A DNA stretch of 64,000 nt from Cyanobacteriota bacterium (GCA_026389335.1 JAPLIB010000015.1:1-64000); one strand, 5' to 3'; counted from the first letter of the stretch, positions 38,360 through 47,367 are shown. Notes: a model not told the origin generated them from the letters alone. Numbers and translations: made by a program.

Positions 38360-38908
38360 GTGGATGGCAGCGACCCCCTGACACCGGTGGAAAGGCTGTT
38401 CATGGAGGCCGGCTACAGCCGGACCTACTACCTGTTCTGGAGGGTTGGCACCCTGCCGAGCCTCAAGACCATGGCCGCCTTCGCGAGGCTGGGCAGCGGC
38501 TGGCCCAGCGAGGCGTTCGACGACGAGACAGAAGAACTGAAGCTGGCCAAGGGTTGGCTCGAAGGAAAAGCCCGCAGAGCAGCGGCAGCACGGGAGAAAG
38601 GGGCCCTCGAGGAAAAGGCTGTGGAGAGTCCGGCATACGCGGGTCCTGGCTACGGCCCGCTGATGACCAGCAGCGAGGCCCAGAAGCTCATCCAGGAGGA
38701 GATCGAGACCGGGAGGCCTGTGACCCTGAAAGCCTTCGAAAACGCTCTCAGACGTGCCGCAAAGACCGCTAGGGACACCCCTGAGGCCCTGCCCCTGCAG
38801 CTGGGCGGGCAACACAACGACTGGCAGTTGGTGGAGCTGGGACTGGAATCAGGAGGGCATGGGAAGGGGCACCGACTGCGCAGGAGGGCCTCCTCACACC
38901 AGGGGTAG
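38360..38908 (+). CDS. Unrecognised two-module protein (paralogue A)
   Basis: 182 residues from a GTG start. I do not recognise the family. Residues 11-71 align without gaps to residues 82-142 of the next gene (about 23 of 61 identical by my count), sharing YL-x-W, a helix ending in GW, and E-x2-LA-x2-WL-x-G-x-A. The C-terminus carries W-x-LVE-x-G followed by SGGH-x3-H-x-L-x-R, also shared with the neighbour. The end is very basic (HRLRRRASSHQG). The two genes are clearly paralogous modules. They lie between fic and the terminase genes, a position often used for phage accessory or DNA-handling genes. Confidence 0.62.
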   Translation: MDGSDPLTPVERLFMEAGYSRTYYLFWRVGTLPSLKTMAAFARLGSGWPSEAFDDETEELKLAKGWLEGKARRAAAAREKGALEEKAVESPAYAGPGYGPLMTSSEAQKLIQEEIETGRPVTLKAFENALRRAAKTARDTPEALPLQLGGQHNDWQLVELGLESGGHGKGHRLRRRASSHQG

Positions 38909-38973
38909 CGCCACTCCCGCCTTGTGACACCAGATATCGCGGCTAGCTTGCCTTAGTCACAGATCGACACGGG

Positions 38974-39792
38974 ATGACACGGGAACGGTTCTCAGGCGTA
39001 CCTGGCGCCGAAGCCGGCGACGCCCCACTCAACTGGCTGGACCCAGCCCTGATCGGCAACGGCTCACAGCCACCCGCCGGCGGAGCCCATCAAGACACGG
39101 AGCCACCTCACTGGGCCACAGGCCAGTTCAGAGAACTGGGCGAGGCCCTCAAGCCCTGGGGTTTCCGATGGCCACAGCCGAAACCCTCCCCGGAAGGCAA
39201 CACCCATGGCAGCGCCGAGGGCCTCTTCCTCAGGGCAGGACAAAGCCCTGTGGCTTACCTGAACTGGAAGCACTCCTCGCGCCATCAGCTGCGAACGGCC
39301 CGGCTGTTCCTGCTGATGCGCCAGGGCTGGAGCACCGATGCCATCCAGGACGCCATCAGCGAAGTCGCCCTCGCCAGCTGGTGGCTGAGTGGGGAAGCCG
39401 TCAACTGGGGCTACGACCCGATCAGCCGCAAGGCCAGCCACGCCCTGGTGGCCTATCTCCACACCAACCCGGCCAAGATCGAGGCGGCGTGGCAGCAACG
39501 CCTGCAGCAGACCCAGCAGGCTCAGCGGGCCAGGTCGGCACCTCCATCGCCCCCGCCAGCACCCAAGCAAGCGCAAGCCCCACGGCTGAGCTCCACCGAG
39601 GTGATCGCCCAGCTGGAGCCGCACCTTGTCCACGGCTTCAAGAAGCAGCTGTACCGCGCAGCCGAACGCTTCAGGAAGCACGGACGACAACAGCCCGAAC
39701 CTCTGGGTGGAGCGAGCAAGGGATGGATGCTGGTGGAGGCGGGTTCCGGCGGCCACCGCGGAGCGCACCTCCTACAACGCATCGACAGCTGA
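38974..39792 (+). CDS. Unrecognised two-module protein (paralogue B)
   Basis: 272 residues, ATG start. It is a longer paralogue of the preceding gene, with an extra 70-residue N-terminus and a Pro/Ala/Gln-rich linker (residues 175-205) between the two shared modules. The C-terminal module reads KGWMLVEAGSGGHRGAHLL. The same frame stays open for 33 codons after the TGA (to 39894: LNAAIATLAFGRNWPDGAQA and onward), so the protein may once have been longer. Histidines and glycines in the GGH motif could bind metal or nucleic acid, but this is speculation. Confidence 0.65.
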   Translation: MTRERFSGVPGAEAGDAPLNWLDPALIGNGSQPPAGGAHQDTEPPHWATGQFRELGEALKPWGFRWPQPKPSPEGNTHGSAEGLFLRAGQSPVAYLNWKHSSRHQLRTARLFLLMRQGWSTDAIQDAISEVALASWWLSGEAVNWGYDPISRKASHALVAYLHTNPAKIEAAWQQRLQQTQQAQRARSAPPSPPPAPKQAQAPRLSSTEVIAQLEPHLVHGFKKQLYRAAERFRKHGRQQPEPLGGASKGWMLVEAGSGGHRGAHLLQRIDS

Positions 39793-39977
39793 CTCAATGC
39801 CGCCATCGCGACCCTGGCGTTCGGCAGGAACTGGCCGGATGGGGCACAGGCGACGGCCTACAAGACGTGCAACGCCAGGGATTACCTGAACTGAGCCACC
39901 CAGATCACAACAGCTCCTGAGCAACAGCACAAATCAACACCGAGAAGCACAGACAAAGCCAATAAGTCTTACCTTCT

Positions 39978-40574
39978 ATGGGCCAATCTGGCTTAGACTT
40001 TGTGGCAGCCAGATGGCAGCCCGTGGACAACGTCCCCGCAGAAGATTGCCACAGCGGGGAACATCCTCAAGGCGCCGATGCAGTGGAAGAACTGCGTAAC
40101 TCCGCGCCGACAGAAGATGCGGATGGCAAGCCGGTCTGGGGCGACGGCAAGCAGAAGAAGCAGGCCAAAGGCGCTCACCCCCGCTGCAGCCAACCGCCAC
40201 GCCCAACGGCAGAGGCCCCCTTTGCGCCGCGGCCCAGCCGTCAGGAGGTGGAGCGACGCATCGCCGAAGCCCAGCTCTGGATCGCGCAGCGGCTGCCCCT
40301 GATCGAGATTCGGGACAATGCCGCCCGAAATTGGGGGATCACCAATACCAAGACGGTGGGCCGTTACCTCTCGCTGGCCCGCCAGCGGATGGTGGAGGAG
40401 CTCGTGCAGAACCGCCTGGAGCACCAGGCGGCCTACATCGAAGGGCTCTCGGAACTGATCCGTCGCTCGATGGCCGCTGAACAGTTCAATGCAGCCGTCG
40501 GCGCCTACCGGGTGATGGCCGAGGTGACCGGGATGCTGCGGGCTCCGCTCAAGGCACCGGAGCCCCGGCCATGA
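39978..40574 (+). CDS. Putative terminase small subunit
   Basis: 198 residues. The first 75 are low-complexity and may be partly non-coding. The rest holds a helical region SRQEVERRIAEAQLWIAQRL followed by an HTH-like RDNAARNWGITNTKTVGRYL, then helices (RQRMVEELVQNRLEHQAAYI and AAEQFNAAVGAYRVMAEVTG), an arrangement usual for phage small terminases that recognise DNA. Its stop overlaps the large terminase ATG (ATGA), the strongest argument for the call. A later start near 40220 is possible. Confidence 0.68.
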   Translation: MGQSGLDFVAARWQPVDNVPAEDCHSGEHPQGADAVEELRNSAPTEDADGKPVWGDGKQKKQAKGAHPRCSQPPRPTAEAPFAPRPSRQEVERRIAEAQLWIAQRLPLIEIRDNAARNWGITNTKTVGRYLSLARQRMVEELVQNRLEHQAAYIEGLSELIRRSMAAEQFNAAVGAYRVMAEVTGMLRAPLKAPEPRP

Positions 40575-42232
40575 CCGTGAGCCCTTGGCTTGGCACAGCT
40601 TCCGGCCAGCAGCAGGGGTTGCTCACGGCAGCGGGGGATGCCTGGGGCGACTGGGGACTGCTGGGTGTGCGTGATCCCTCCCTGGCTCCTGATGCCTCTT
40701 CCGTTGCCGCGGACAACTTCCGGAGGTTCATCACCGCGGCCTATCCGGGCTACGCCTTTCACACCTGGGCCGAACGCCTGATTGCCCTGCTGCAGCGGGT
40801 GGCCGATGGCGAGCTGCATCGCCTGATCGTCTGCTGCCCACCGCGGCTCGGCAAATCGCTGCTGGTCTCCAAGCTGTTCCCCGCCTACTGGGTGAGTCGC
40901 TACCCACATCGCTTCTGCGCGATCGCCTCCTATTCGGCCGAGCTCGCCTACGCCCACAGCCGTGAGGCGCGCCACTTCTACCGCTCCTGCGGCCACCCCC
41001 TTTCAAAGGACTCAACAGCGGTGGGCAACTGGCTGACGCCCCAGCGCGGCGGCTGCATCGCTGCCGGGGTGCGGGGTCCGTTCACGGGCAAGGGGTATGC
41101 CCTCGGTGTGATCGACGACCCTTACAAGGGCCCGGAGGATGCCGGTAGTGCTGCCCAGCGGCAGAAGCTGATCGAGTGGTTCCAGTCCGTCTGGCTCACC
41201 CGCGCCGAACCCGGGGTGAGCGGCACGGCGGGGGCCGCCCAGGTGGTGGTGCTCACCCGCTGGCATCAGGACGACCTGATCGGCTGGCTGCTGAAGCAGG
41301 AGGCGGGGGAGGCCCCCCAGCACTGGCATGTGCTCAACCTGCCAGCTCTTGCTGAACCACGGGAGACCCGCCTGAGCTTTCCGCCCACCTGCAGCGTGGA
41401 ACCCGAGTGGCGTGAGGCCGGTGTTCCTCTCTGCCCGGAGCGCTTCCCGCTGGCCGAGCTGGAGCAGATCCGCATCCGCGCCGGCCGTTACTGGTGGGAA
41501 GCGCTGTACCAACAACGGCCCTCTCCGGCAGAGGGTCTGCTGTTTCGCCGCGAGTGGTTGCGGACGGCCCCCGTGCGCCAGAGCAGCAGGGAGAGCAGGG
41601 CTTTCGCCCCACTGGTGCTCTCCTGCGACCTGTCCTTCAAGGGCGGCGCCGAGAACGACCCCTGTGGCTTTGTGCTGCTGGGAATGGTGGATCAGAGCCG
41701 GGCGCCGCAACCGCTGCTTCAGGCCCGGGAGAGCGGCCTGCAGCTGCACCCGAGCAGTGCTGCCCTGGCAAACACCGCAGCGGACCCTCGCGGTACGCCG
41801 CCGTTTCTGGTCGAGGTGCTCTGGGCCCAGCGCCATCAGCTCGATCTGCCGGGCACGGTGAACTATCTGCTGCAGAGCCTGGATGCCCTGAAGCGGCAGG
41901 GCCTCAGCCCCGATGCCGTGTTGATCGAAGACGCCGCCAATGGCCCGGCGGTGTGTCAGCTGCTCAGGCGCCAGATCCCCGGGTTGATCGCCATCCGGCC
42001 GCAGGGCAGCAAGGTGAGCCGCGCCCATGCCGTCGCACCTTGGCTTGAGGCGGGGCAGGTGGGCTTCCAGCGCCCCACGGAGGCGCTGCAGAGCGAACTG
42101 GTCAGCTTCCCCACCGGCGCCCATGACGACCTGGTGGATGCCTTCTGCCAGGGCGTGATCTGGCTGCAGCAGCAGCACTGGCGCGGCAGAGGCCGGAGTG
42201 AGCCGCCGCGGCCACTGCTGTTCTCCCACTGA
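40571..42232 (+). CDS. terL: Phage terminase large subunit
   Basis: The 553-residue packaging motor. The ATPase domain has Walker A VCCPPRLGKSLLVSK, the adenine-side FHTWAERLIALLQ, Walker B GVIDDPYKGPEDA and coupling-type motif VVVLTRWHQDDLIG. The RNase-H-like nuclease domain shows LSCDLSFKGGAENDPCGF and the final acidic GAHDDLVDAFCQG. All expected residues are present and length is normal. It is coupled to the small subunit upstream and lies 19 bases before the interrupted sigma-like gene, with the portal-like gene beyond the inner element. Confidence 0.93.
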   Translation: MTVSPWLGTASGQQQGLLTAAGDAWGDWGLLGVRDPSLAPDASSVAADNFRRFITAAYPGYAFHTWAERLIALLQRVADGELHRLIVCCPPRLGKSLLVSKLFPAYWVSRYPHRFCAIASYSAELAYAHSREARHFYRSCGHPLSKDSTAVGNWLTPQRGGCIAAGVRGPFTGKGYALGVIDDPYKGPEDAGSAAQRQKLIEWFQSVWLTRAEPGVSGTAGAAQVVVLTRWHQDDLIGWLLKQEAGEAPQHWHVLNLPALAEPRETRLSFPPTCSVEPEWREAGVPLCPERFPLAELEQIRIRAGRYWWEALYQQRPSPAEGLLFRREWLRTAPVRQSSRESRAFAPLVLSCDLSFKGGAENDPCGFVLLGMVDQSRAPQPLLQARESGLQLHPSSAALANTAADPRGTPPFLVEVLWAQRHQLDLPGTVNYLLQSLDALKRQGLSPDAVLIEDAANGPAVCQLLRRQIPGLIAIRPQGSKVSRAHAVAPWLEAGQVGFQRPTEALQSELVSFPTGAHDDLVDAFCQGVIWLQQQHWRGRGRSEPPRPLLFSH

Positions 42233-42251
42233 TCTTCTGCATCGGAACCCG

Positions 42252-42668
42252 ATGACCCTCCATCGCCCCAGACCAAGCGGACAACTTGCCGGCGCAAACC
42301 CTGCCGTCCGCGCCCCCCGTTCCAGGCAACCGCGTGCCGCCCGCTGCCCCCATGCCGCTGCCGATGCCCTGGTGCTGGAGCATCTGGAGTTCGCCTACCG
42401 GGTGGCCGGGCACTACGCCGCCCGAACACCGATCCCCCGCGACGATCTACAGCAGGAGGCCGCCATCGGCCTGCTGAAGGCAGCCCGCCGCTACGACCCC
42501 GGTCACGGCAGCCCCCGGCCCGGCCACTTCCGCGCCTATGCCCGCCCGTTCATCAACGGCGAGATCCGCGGATGCCTTACAGGCAAAAATGCCATTGCAA
42601 CTTGCACGGCCCCGGGGCCGACGGCTGTAACACTCCTCAACCCATCTCCAACTGAATCACAGCCCTGA
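42252..42668 (+). pseudogene. Sigma-70-like factor, 5' part, interrupted by the inner element
   Basis: Codons 1-105 encode the start of a sigma factor: LEHLEFAYRVAGHYAARTPI, then DDLQQEAAIGLLKAARRYDP (region 2.1-2.2) and FRAYARPFINGEIR (region 2.3-2.4). At 42568 the inner element begins, and the frame continues with unrelated sequence to a stop at 42668, giving a 138-residue truncated product. Joined at the CG dinucleotide to 51766-51979, the frame reads INGEIR-HYLRDKGFPISIP and ends after 176 residues. The intact protein would have regions 2 and 3 but little of region 4. It lies directly after terL, a position fitting control of the structural genes. Confidence 0.85.
42547..42588 (+). other. 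Left attachment site of the inner element
   Basis: Host-side sequence GGCGAGATC, then the shared CG at 42567-42568, then element sequence CGGATGCC. Boundary defined by restoration of the sigma reading frame when joined to the right site. Confidence 0.8.
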
Positions 42669-43752
42669 TCCGCCCCAGGTTGGAGGCCACCACCATCCCC
42701 GCCGAAGTCTGTCCACGCACCTCCCCAGCCAGCGCATGGATCAGATCTGCCAGTGGGCCCCCTGCATTGCAGATCGCAGCAAACAACCCAGCCAAAGCCT
42801 GCGCCTGTCCCCTCGCTGCCTGCGCTGCTTGAACGTCCACCAGGGCCGCATCGGCAGCCTCAAGGATTGCGGCGGTTCTATGCCGTGATGCCAGTGCCAG
42901 GGCTTTTACCTCTAGGCGTAGTTGACGGCGAATCTCAGCTCTAATGGCCAGCAGCTCAGACAGGTTGCTATTTGCCTCTTGCAGTAACTCCCCAAAACCA
43001 GGCAGGCATCCATCAGGGGTGTAGGTGGTGATCGTGGCGGCCCGAGCAATCCCAGCAGCCTCTTCGATTTGGCCTGCATCCCATCCCTTACGGCTGGCCA
43101 GTCCCCATAGATCCCTTTGCGCTACGGGGTCACCAGCTCCCGCCAATACCTGCGCCGCTGCCAATGGAATCTCCCCATTGCATGCACGGGTGAACAACCC
43201 CTGATCCAGCCGCAGGAGGGGGGCCGCATCACGAATCAAGCAGCTATGGCGGGTGATGCCGAACTCCTCAAGATCCGAAGTCCTGGCGCCTGTATCCCTG
43301 AGCCATTTGGCTGTGTCGAGCGGCGTCGCTGTGTTTTCTGCGATGTTTTGCAGGGCAGCCAGAGACCGGGCCGCAGTCGCATCAGGGGCATCAAGCAGCA
43401 TCACCGCCACATGCGTCACCCGATCCCTTTTGGCCAGTTCCAAGCGGTGGTGGCCATCACAGAGATAGATCAAGCCATCAGCAGAGTTCAGCCAACAGCT
43501 CAACACCTTGGCCAGTGCGGGGTTGTACCTCTGGCAATGCCTCAGCCGGTTAGTCGTTCCCCCCTGCCCGATAGCTGCAACCCTGAATTGAAAGACTTCA
43601 GGGCGAACCTGGATCTGATCAACCGGCACCATCCGCACTGGGCCGCCACCTAGGCCATGGGCTTCGAGTTGCTGGAGGATTTGCGCGATCCCGTTGTTGA
43701 GGATCTCCCTGGCAGGGTCTGCTGGTTCCAGATCTTGAAGAACCCAGTTCAC
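42637..43752 (-). CDS. ParB-like nuclease-fold protein
   Basis: 371 residues, GTG start overlapping the stop of the HTH gene upstream (GTGA). The N-terminal part has MVPVDQIQVRPEVFQFR and, after a loop, IYLCDGHHRLELAKRDRVTH, the ParB/sulfiredoxin-fold motif (D-G-x-H-R-x-x-A). The middle is helical like a ParB HTH region (SDLEEFGITRHSCLIRDA), and the C-terminus is a long helical segment (EIRRQLRLEVKALALASRHR). Such proteins occur beside phage packaging and capsid genes. The gene ends about 70 bases inside the left boundary of the element. DNA binding is expected; partitioning is not demonstrated. Confidence 0.75.
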   Translation of the reverse strand: MNWVLQDLEPADPAREILNNGIAQILQQLEAHGLGGGPVRMVPVDQIQVRPEVFQFRVAAIGQGGTTNRLRHCQRYNPALAKVLSCWLNSADGLIYLCDGHHRLELAKRDRVTHVAVMLLDAPDATAARSLAALQNIAENTATPLDTAKWLRDTGARTSDLEEFGITRHSCLIRDAAPLLRLDQGLFTRACNGEIPLAAAQVLAGAGDPVAQRDLWGLASRKGWDAGQIEEAAGIARAATITTYTPDGCLPGFGELLQEANSNLSELLAIRAEIRRQLRLEVKALALASRHRTAAILEAADAALVDVQAAQAARGQAQALAGLFAAICNAGGPLADLIHALAGEVRGQTSAGMVVASNLGRIRAVIQLEMG

Positions 43753-44222
43753 AACCAGCCGTATTCACGCTCAAACTCAGGGCTGCGCGTGTGCTCCAGG
43801 GGAAGCAAATCAAACACCAGCGGCTCGGCGGCAAAGAACACCTCTTGCACCACTGCAGGGGTGAGCACCACCTTCAGGTCCTCATCGATCAATGCTTCAT
43901 TGACAGCAGCGGTGATGGATGCCCACGCCGCCGTGTGCTCTGGGGTGCCGATGTGTGGGTGCTCCGCAATCCGTCGTTGGAGTCGTGCCTCCTGTAGCGC
44001 TGCTTCCACCTCTGCTGGGTTGGCCTTGGACCCCATCCATGCGGGGCTGTCAGTCCTGGTCCTGGTGATCCTGAGCCATCGATCCCTCAACCCCTCAGCT
44101 TCGACGCACAAGCCATTTGGGCCATCAACCGCCTTTAGCTCACCCCCGCGAATCTTGCGGTACAGGCTGTTTCTGGCACAGCCAATGATTGCCGCACCAT
44201 CAGCAATACTCACTAACGCCAT
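43749..44222 (-). CDS. HTH protein, possible small-terminase-like DNA-binding protein
   Basis: 157 residues starting MALVSIADGAAIIGCARNS, an N-terminal winged/MerR-like HTH (LYRKIRGGELKAVDGPNG) of the kind found in excisionases and Nu1-type small terminases. The remainder is helical (ANPAEVEAALQEARLQRRIA) and ends EFEREYGWL. It is coupled to the ParB-like gene. In phages a protein of this build upstream of packaging genes usually marks packaging-site DNA, which would suit a satellite redirecting packaging, but no direct evidence is visible. Confidence 0.65.
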   Translation of the reverse strand: MALVSIADGAAIIGCARNSLYRKIRGGELKAVDGPNGLCVEAEGLRDRWLRITRTRTDSPAWMGSKANPAEVEAALQEARLQRRIAEHPHIGTPEHTAAWASITAAVNEALIDEDLKVVLTPAVVQEVFFAAEPLVFDLLPLEHTRSPEFEREYGWL

Positions 44223-44417
44223 TAAGTTGTAACTGCCCCTGGTTACAGGCTACCCACCCCAAATGCTGCAGGGGTAGGGGTTTCTATGGCCACTAAGTAA
44301 TAGCCAAGGGGAGAGATTGCGTTGTAACTTATTTTTGGCGCTGACTCTACGGATTATCTGAGGTTTTCGTGGACCCTCGCTAACACTCACAGGAAGGACC
44401 CGTTGGCTATTGCTTGC

Positions 44418-44639
44418 TCACTCAATCAGCACGCCTTCGATAACACTATCTTGCAGCTCTAGATCTTGCTGATAACCGCGATGGCGGATGACGTGAACGC
44501 ACATTGCAAAGACACCAGGGTTGATGCAGTTGGCCTGGATGCCTAGTAGCTCTGGGAACTTGAGAGCCCAGCCCTCGAATTGATTCAGCTCTCCAACGGT
44601 GAGGCGATGTTGTCTGATTAGGTGATGGACTGGGAGCAT
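44418..44639 (-). CDS. Small hypothetical protein
   Basis: 73 residues from MLPVHHLIRQHRLTVGELNQ. It contains a single helix-rich stretch and FAMCVHVIRHRGYQQDLELQ. No family recognised and no clear ribosome site. It sits between the HTH gene and the capsid gene on the same strand, a position where small head-completion or decoration genes occur. About 195 bases downstream (44223-44417) hold nothing recognisable. Confidence 0.38.
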   Translation of the reverse strand: MLPVHHLIRQHRLTVGELNQFEGWALKFPELLGIQANCINPGVFAMCVHVIRHRGYQQDLELQDSVIEGVLIE

Positions 44640-44730
44640 GGTGGATTGAAGAAAAGAAAGGCGGCGCACACCCCTGCACGCCGCAAACCACAACCACAGA
44701 TGGAAACTGCCTCTTACAGGCTACCTAGAT

Positions 44731-46326
44731 CTATGCGACCAAAGCGTCTTTCATTACCGCGAACGATTCAGGGTGACGCACTGCAATATCGATTGTCTGC
44801 ATGGCCCGCAGCTCTAGGTTGCCAGCACTAAAGCCACTACCAAACGGATTCACCAATACATCCGTGGCGCCCCACATACCGACCAGCAAATCACTCCAGT
44901 TGCCATAGATGACAGCCGAGCATGTACCACTAGCAGAGCCTTTGGTGAGGTTGCTGGGGATTTGATTGCTGATAACAAAACGACGACCCCAGACCGATCC
45001 AGGAGTGCCAGCACCAGGGCCGTAGAAGTATTCCCCAGAGCCTGAGGTGGTGAGCTTCATCAGCTTGGCTTCGACCTTGGCATTGCTGAGATAACCAGCC
45101 GATGCAGAATCTGCATTATCGATGGCCACCTCTTTCTTCAGATCAGCGAGATGATCGAAGGTGATCGATGCCCCGTTAGTGCCACCAGCCACGGCATTCA
45201 CGCCTGAGGTGTTGAGCAGTCCAGTGGGTTGGTTGCTGCTTCCTGAGCCGTTGATGGCAGCCAGATCGATTGCAGTAGCCAGTTGGGTCACCATGTCTTG
45301 GCGGATCAAGTCCTCCAGTTGAGGGGTGGACTGCAACGACATCAAGCGGGTCCAGCTGGACAGGGCACCAACGGTCTTAGGCCGGAGGGACACAAGATCA
45401 AACGTGCCATTTGATTCGGTAACAGCAGACCCTTCAGCCACCCAATAGGTGCTGGTCAAGCCAGTGCGGCGAGGGATGTCAACGTTGCCCACCAGGCCGG
45501 GCAGCATTGTGGCGCCGAGTTCTGCAACTGCCAGGCGATTGCGCAGGGCATCGATGAACATTTCACCGTGAAGCTCAGTCCCGACCAAATTCCCTGCAGC
45601 GTTAGCAGTGCTGGTGATGTACGGGGTGCGAACGCTGAGGTTTTCAGGCATGAAGAAACCACGAGCTTCGCGGCCCATCTGTTGCTCCAGAGCCCGGCTG
45701 CATTCACGTTCAAACCCTGCCTGGCTCCAATCACCAGTTGCAGCGGCTTTGACGGCGCGGATCAAGCTGTAGCGCTTATGGTCTGCAGGAGTGAAGTCCA
45801 GATCGCCAGAGCCCGCGATTGGTTGTTGTTTTGCGTATGTCATTGAAGGTGTTGCAGGTTGAGAAAGTGAACGGCCGATGCCCACATTTGGGTCTGCCGC
45901 GATAGAGACGAGAGAGATTTCCAATGGGGTCCAGCTAGTGGCCACATAAACTTCGCCTTGGCGTTGCAGCTCGTCGATTTGATAACCAACGGATACATTT
46001 CGGATCACGCCGTTTTCGACATCAGCGCGACGTTGCTGTGCTTCAGGAGATGCCCCCCAACGCACGACTGCGCGACCTTTACTGCTGCTTATTTGGGCGC
46101 TTTCGACAACCCCCAGCAGTTGGTTAGGGTCGTGATTCCAGAGCAACGGGGCGCCATCATTCAGGCGTGATAGATCCACAGCGCCAGCAGCGTGACTGAG
46201 CACTTCATCCCCGAAAGACCGGGCTACGGGTGACTCTGAACTGAAGCTGAGCGTTAAGGTGTCGTCTTTCGTTGCGACGGCCTCCAGGGCCATTGAACGG
46301 CGGTTAATTTCAAGGGCTGTAGCCAT
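44731..46326 (-). CDS. HK97-type prohead protease-major capsid protein fusion
   Basis: A 531-residue fusion. Residues 1-160 form a caudoviral prohead protease: LWNHDPNQLLGVVESAQI carries the histidine and NGVIRNVSVGYQI the catalytic serine. After a linker, residues 230-531 form an HK97-fold capsid: NLSVRTPYITSTANAAGNLV, LVGNVDIPRRTGLTSTYWVA, LIRQDMVTQLATAIDLAAI, NGSGSSNQPTGLLN and IYGNWSDLLVGMWGATDVLV. The ATG at 46326 has a strong GGGAGGG site. Such fusions self-cleave during assembly. Its presence shows the inner element encodes a capsid unrelated to that of the outer element. Confidence 0.93.
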   Translation of the reverse strand: MATALEINRRSMALEAVATKDDTLTLSFSSESPVARSFGDEVLSHAAGAVDLSRLNDGAPLLWNHDPNQLLGVVESAQISSSKGRAVVRWGASPEAQQRRADVENGVIRNVSVGYQIDELQRQGEVYVATSWTPLEISLVSIAADPNVGIGRSLSQPATPSMTYAKQQPIAGSGDLDFTPADHKRYSLIRAVKAAATGDWSQAGFERECSRALEQQMGREARGFFMPENLSVRTPYITSTANAAGNLVGTELHGEMFIDALRNRLAVAELGATMLPGLVGNVDIPRRTGLTSTYWVAEGSAVTESNGTFDLVSLRPKTVGALSSWTRLMSLQSTPQLEDLIRQDMVTQLATAIDLAAINGSGSSNQPTGLLNTSGVNAVAGGTNGASITFDHLADLKKEVAIDNADSASAGYLSNAKVEAKLMKLTTSGSGEYFYGPGAGTPGSVWGRRFVISNQIPSNLTKGSASGTCSAVIYGNWSDLLVGMWGATDVLVNPFGSGFSAGNLELRAMQTIDIAVRHPESFAVMKDALVA

Positions 46327-46387
46327 AAGCCCTCCCGCTTTGTTTTGATGGTTGCATGCCAAAGAATGCAAGACTTGCCTCTCTAGG

Positions 46388-46549
46388 CTATTCAGACTTT
46401 TTGGCGTTCTTTTCAATGGCGGCTTGAATCAATCGCTCTAGGCGCTTTGCTTGAGGAGATGCAAAGTCATCTAAGGGTGATGGCCAGGAAGGGCGATCAT
46501 CATCAGGTTGATGTAATGCCTCTGTGCGATTCAAAAACGGGCGGAACAT
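46388..46549 (-). CDS. Small hypothetical protein upstream of the capsid gene
   Basis: 53 residues beginning MFRPFLNRTEALHQPDDDRP and ending with a basic helix (KRLERLIQAAIEKNAKKSE). No family recognised. It is on the capsid strand, about 60 bases before that start, and may be cotranscribed. Small proteins here are common in phage head modules. Confidence 0.45.
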   Translation of the reverse strand: MFRPFLNRTEALHQPDDDRPSWPSPLDDFASPQAKRLERLIQAAIEKNAKKSE

Positions 46550-46615
46550 GGCCTGAGTGCTATTAATACAACAGGCTAGCAATGGCTAGGATGGCCTCTT
46601 TTGCTCATCCTGCAT

Positions 46616-46960
46616 TTAGGCTTCTCCGTATGTTTCCCATTCTCCAATGCCATTGAAAGAGTGGTCAATCAAGTGGCGAAGTTCGAATCGATATGGATTA
46701 ATCGTCCCAATGATTGTTGCATCAGCCAATTCTCTCAAGCCCTCATCCCCTCTCTGAAAGAAGATGCACCACCCACAATCACGAGCCGCCTCTACAAGTA
46801 AATGGTGGTGCTTTTCATCTTCTTCCAGTAAGCCCTCTGTTGGGCTTCCTTCAATATGACGTTGCAGATTGTCTGCATGCCAGCGGATGTAGTTAACTGC
46901 TTGGTCAATATCTATCGCGGGGCCTGGTCTCGCTGGGCGAGGCAAGTGAGAGGTCGGCAT
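46616..46960 (-). CDS. Hypothetical protein, about 114 residues
   Basis: Starts MPTSHLPRPARPGPAIDIDQ and continues AVNYIRWHADNLQRHIEGSP, then EEDEKHHHLLVEAARDCGW. Acidic and helical, with a His-rich patch. No family recognised. Codon use matches the element, and it is in line with the other minus-strand genes. An overlapping plus-strand frame (46856-47062) with a hydrophobic C-terminus is less convincing. Confidence 0.5.
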   Translation of the reverse strand: MPTSHLPRPARPGPAIDIDQAVNYIRWHADNLQRHIEGSPTEGLLEEDEKHHHLLVEAARDCGWCIFFQRGDEGLRELADATIIGTINPYRFELRHLIDHSFNGIGEWETYGEA

Positions 46961-47047
46961 GCTGCGAGCAGGTATGAGCTGGTAGGTGCATCAACCATGG
47001 CTGCACTGTTGACAGCGGGAGGGCTATTCAGCTGGTTTGCGGCAGTG

Positions 47048-47248
47048 CTATTGAGCCCCTAGCTCCAGGATGTGGGCGCATAGGTTGCTCATGCTCCTGC
47101 CCTCATACCCCGAGCGTTCCAGCAGGCGCTGGTGGGTGGCCCAGGACATGGTGAGCGTGACCCGGACGGGTTTACGCATGGCGAGTTCTGCGGCAGATGC
47201 AGCAGCAGACATTGCAGGGGACACGGCCCCCGAGGAGAATGGAGTCAT
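47048..47248 (-). CDS. Ribbon-helix-helix (CopG-like) regulator
   Basis: 66 residues from MTPFSSGAVSPAMSAAASAA. The C-terminal half KPVRVTLTMSWATHQRLLER, then SGYEGRSMSNLCAHILE, matches the strand-helix-helix fold of CopG/Arc repressors. The N-terminal half is Ala/Ser-rich. The frame is open to 47323, but the ATG at 47248 is a better start. Probably an autoregulated repressor of element genes; the target is unknown. Confidence 0.6.
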   Translation of the reverse strand: MTPFSSGAVSPAMSAAASAAELAMRKPVRVTLTMSWATHQRLLERSGYEGRSMSNLCAHILELGAQ

Positions 47249-47367
47249 CAACTCATCGCAAGTGGGTTGGTCACGGGTCAGGCTGTTGAAGCAGCGCTGG
47301 CCCACCACAAATTTAAGGCACATCAGCGACGCAGGGAAGCGGGCTGCAGCGGATTTGCAGCAGACCC

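Noticed and set aside
46856-47062. 68-codon plus-strand frame with hydrophobic end
   Set aside because: Overlaps a better minus-strand gene; only the last 20 residues look membrane-like and no start signal is evident.
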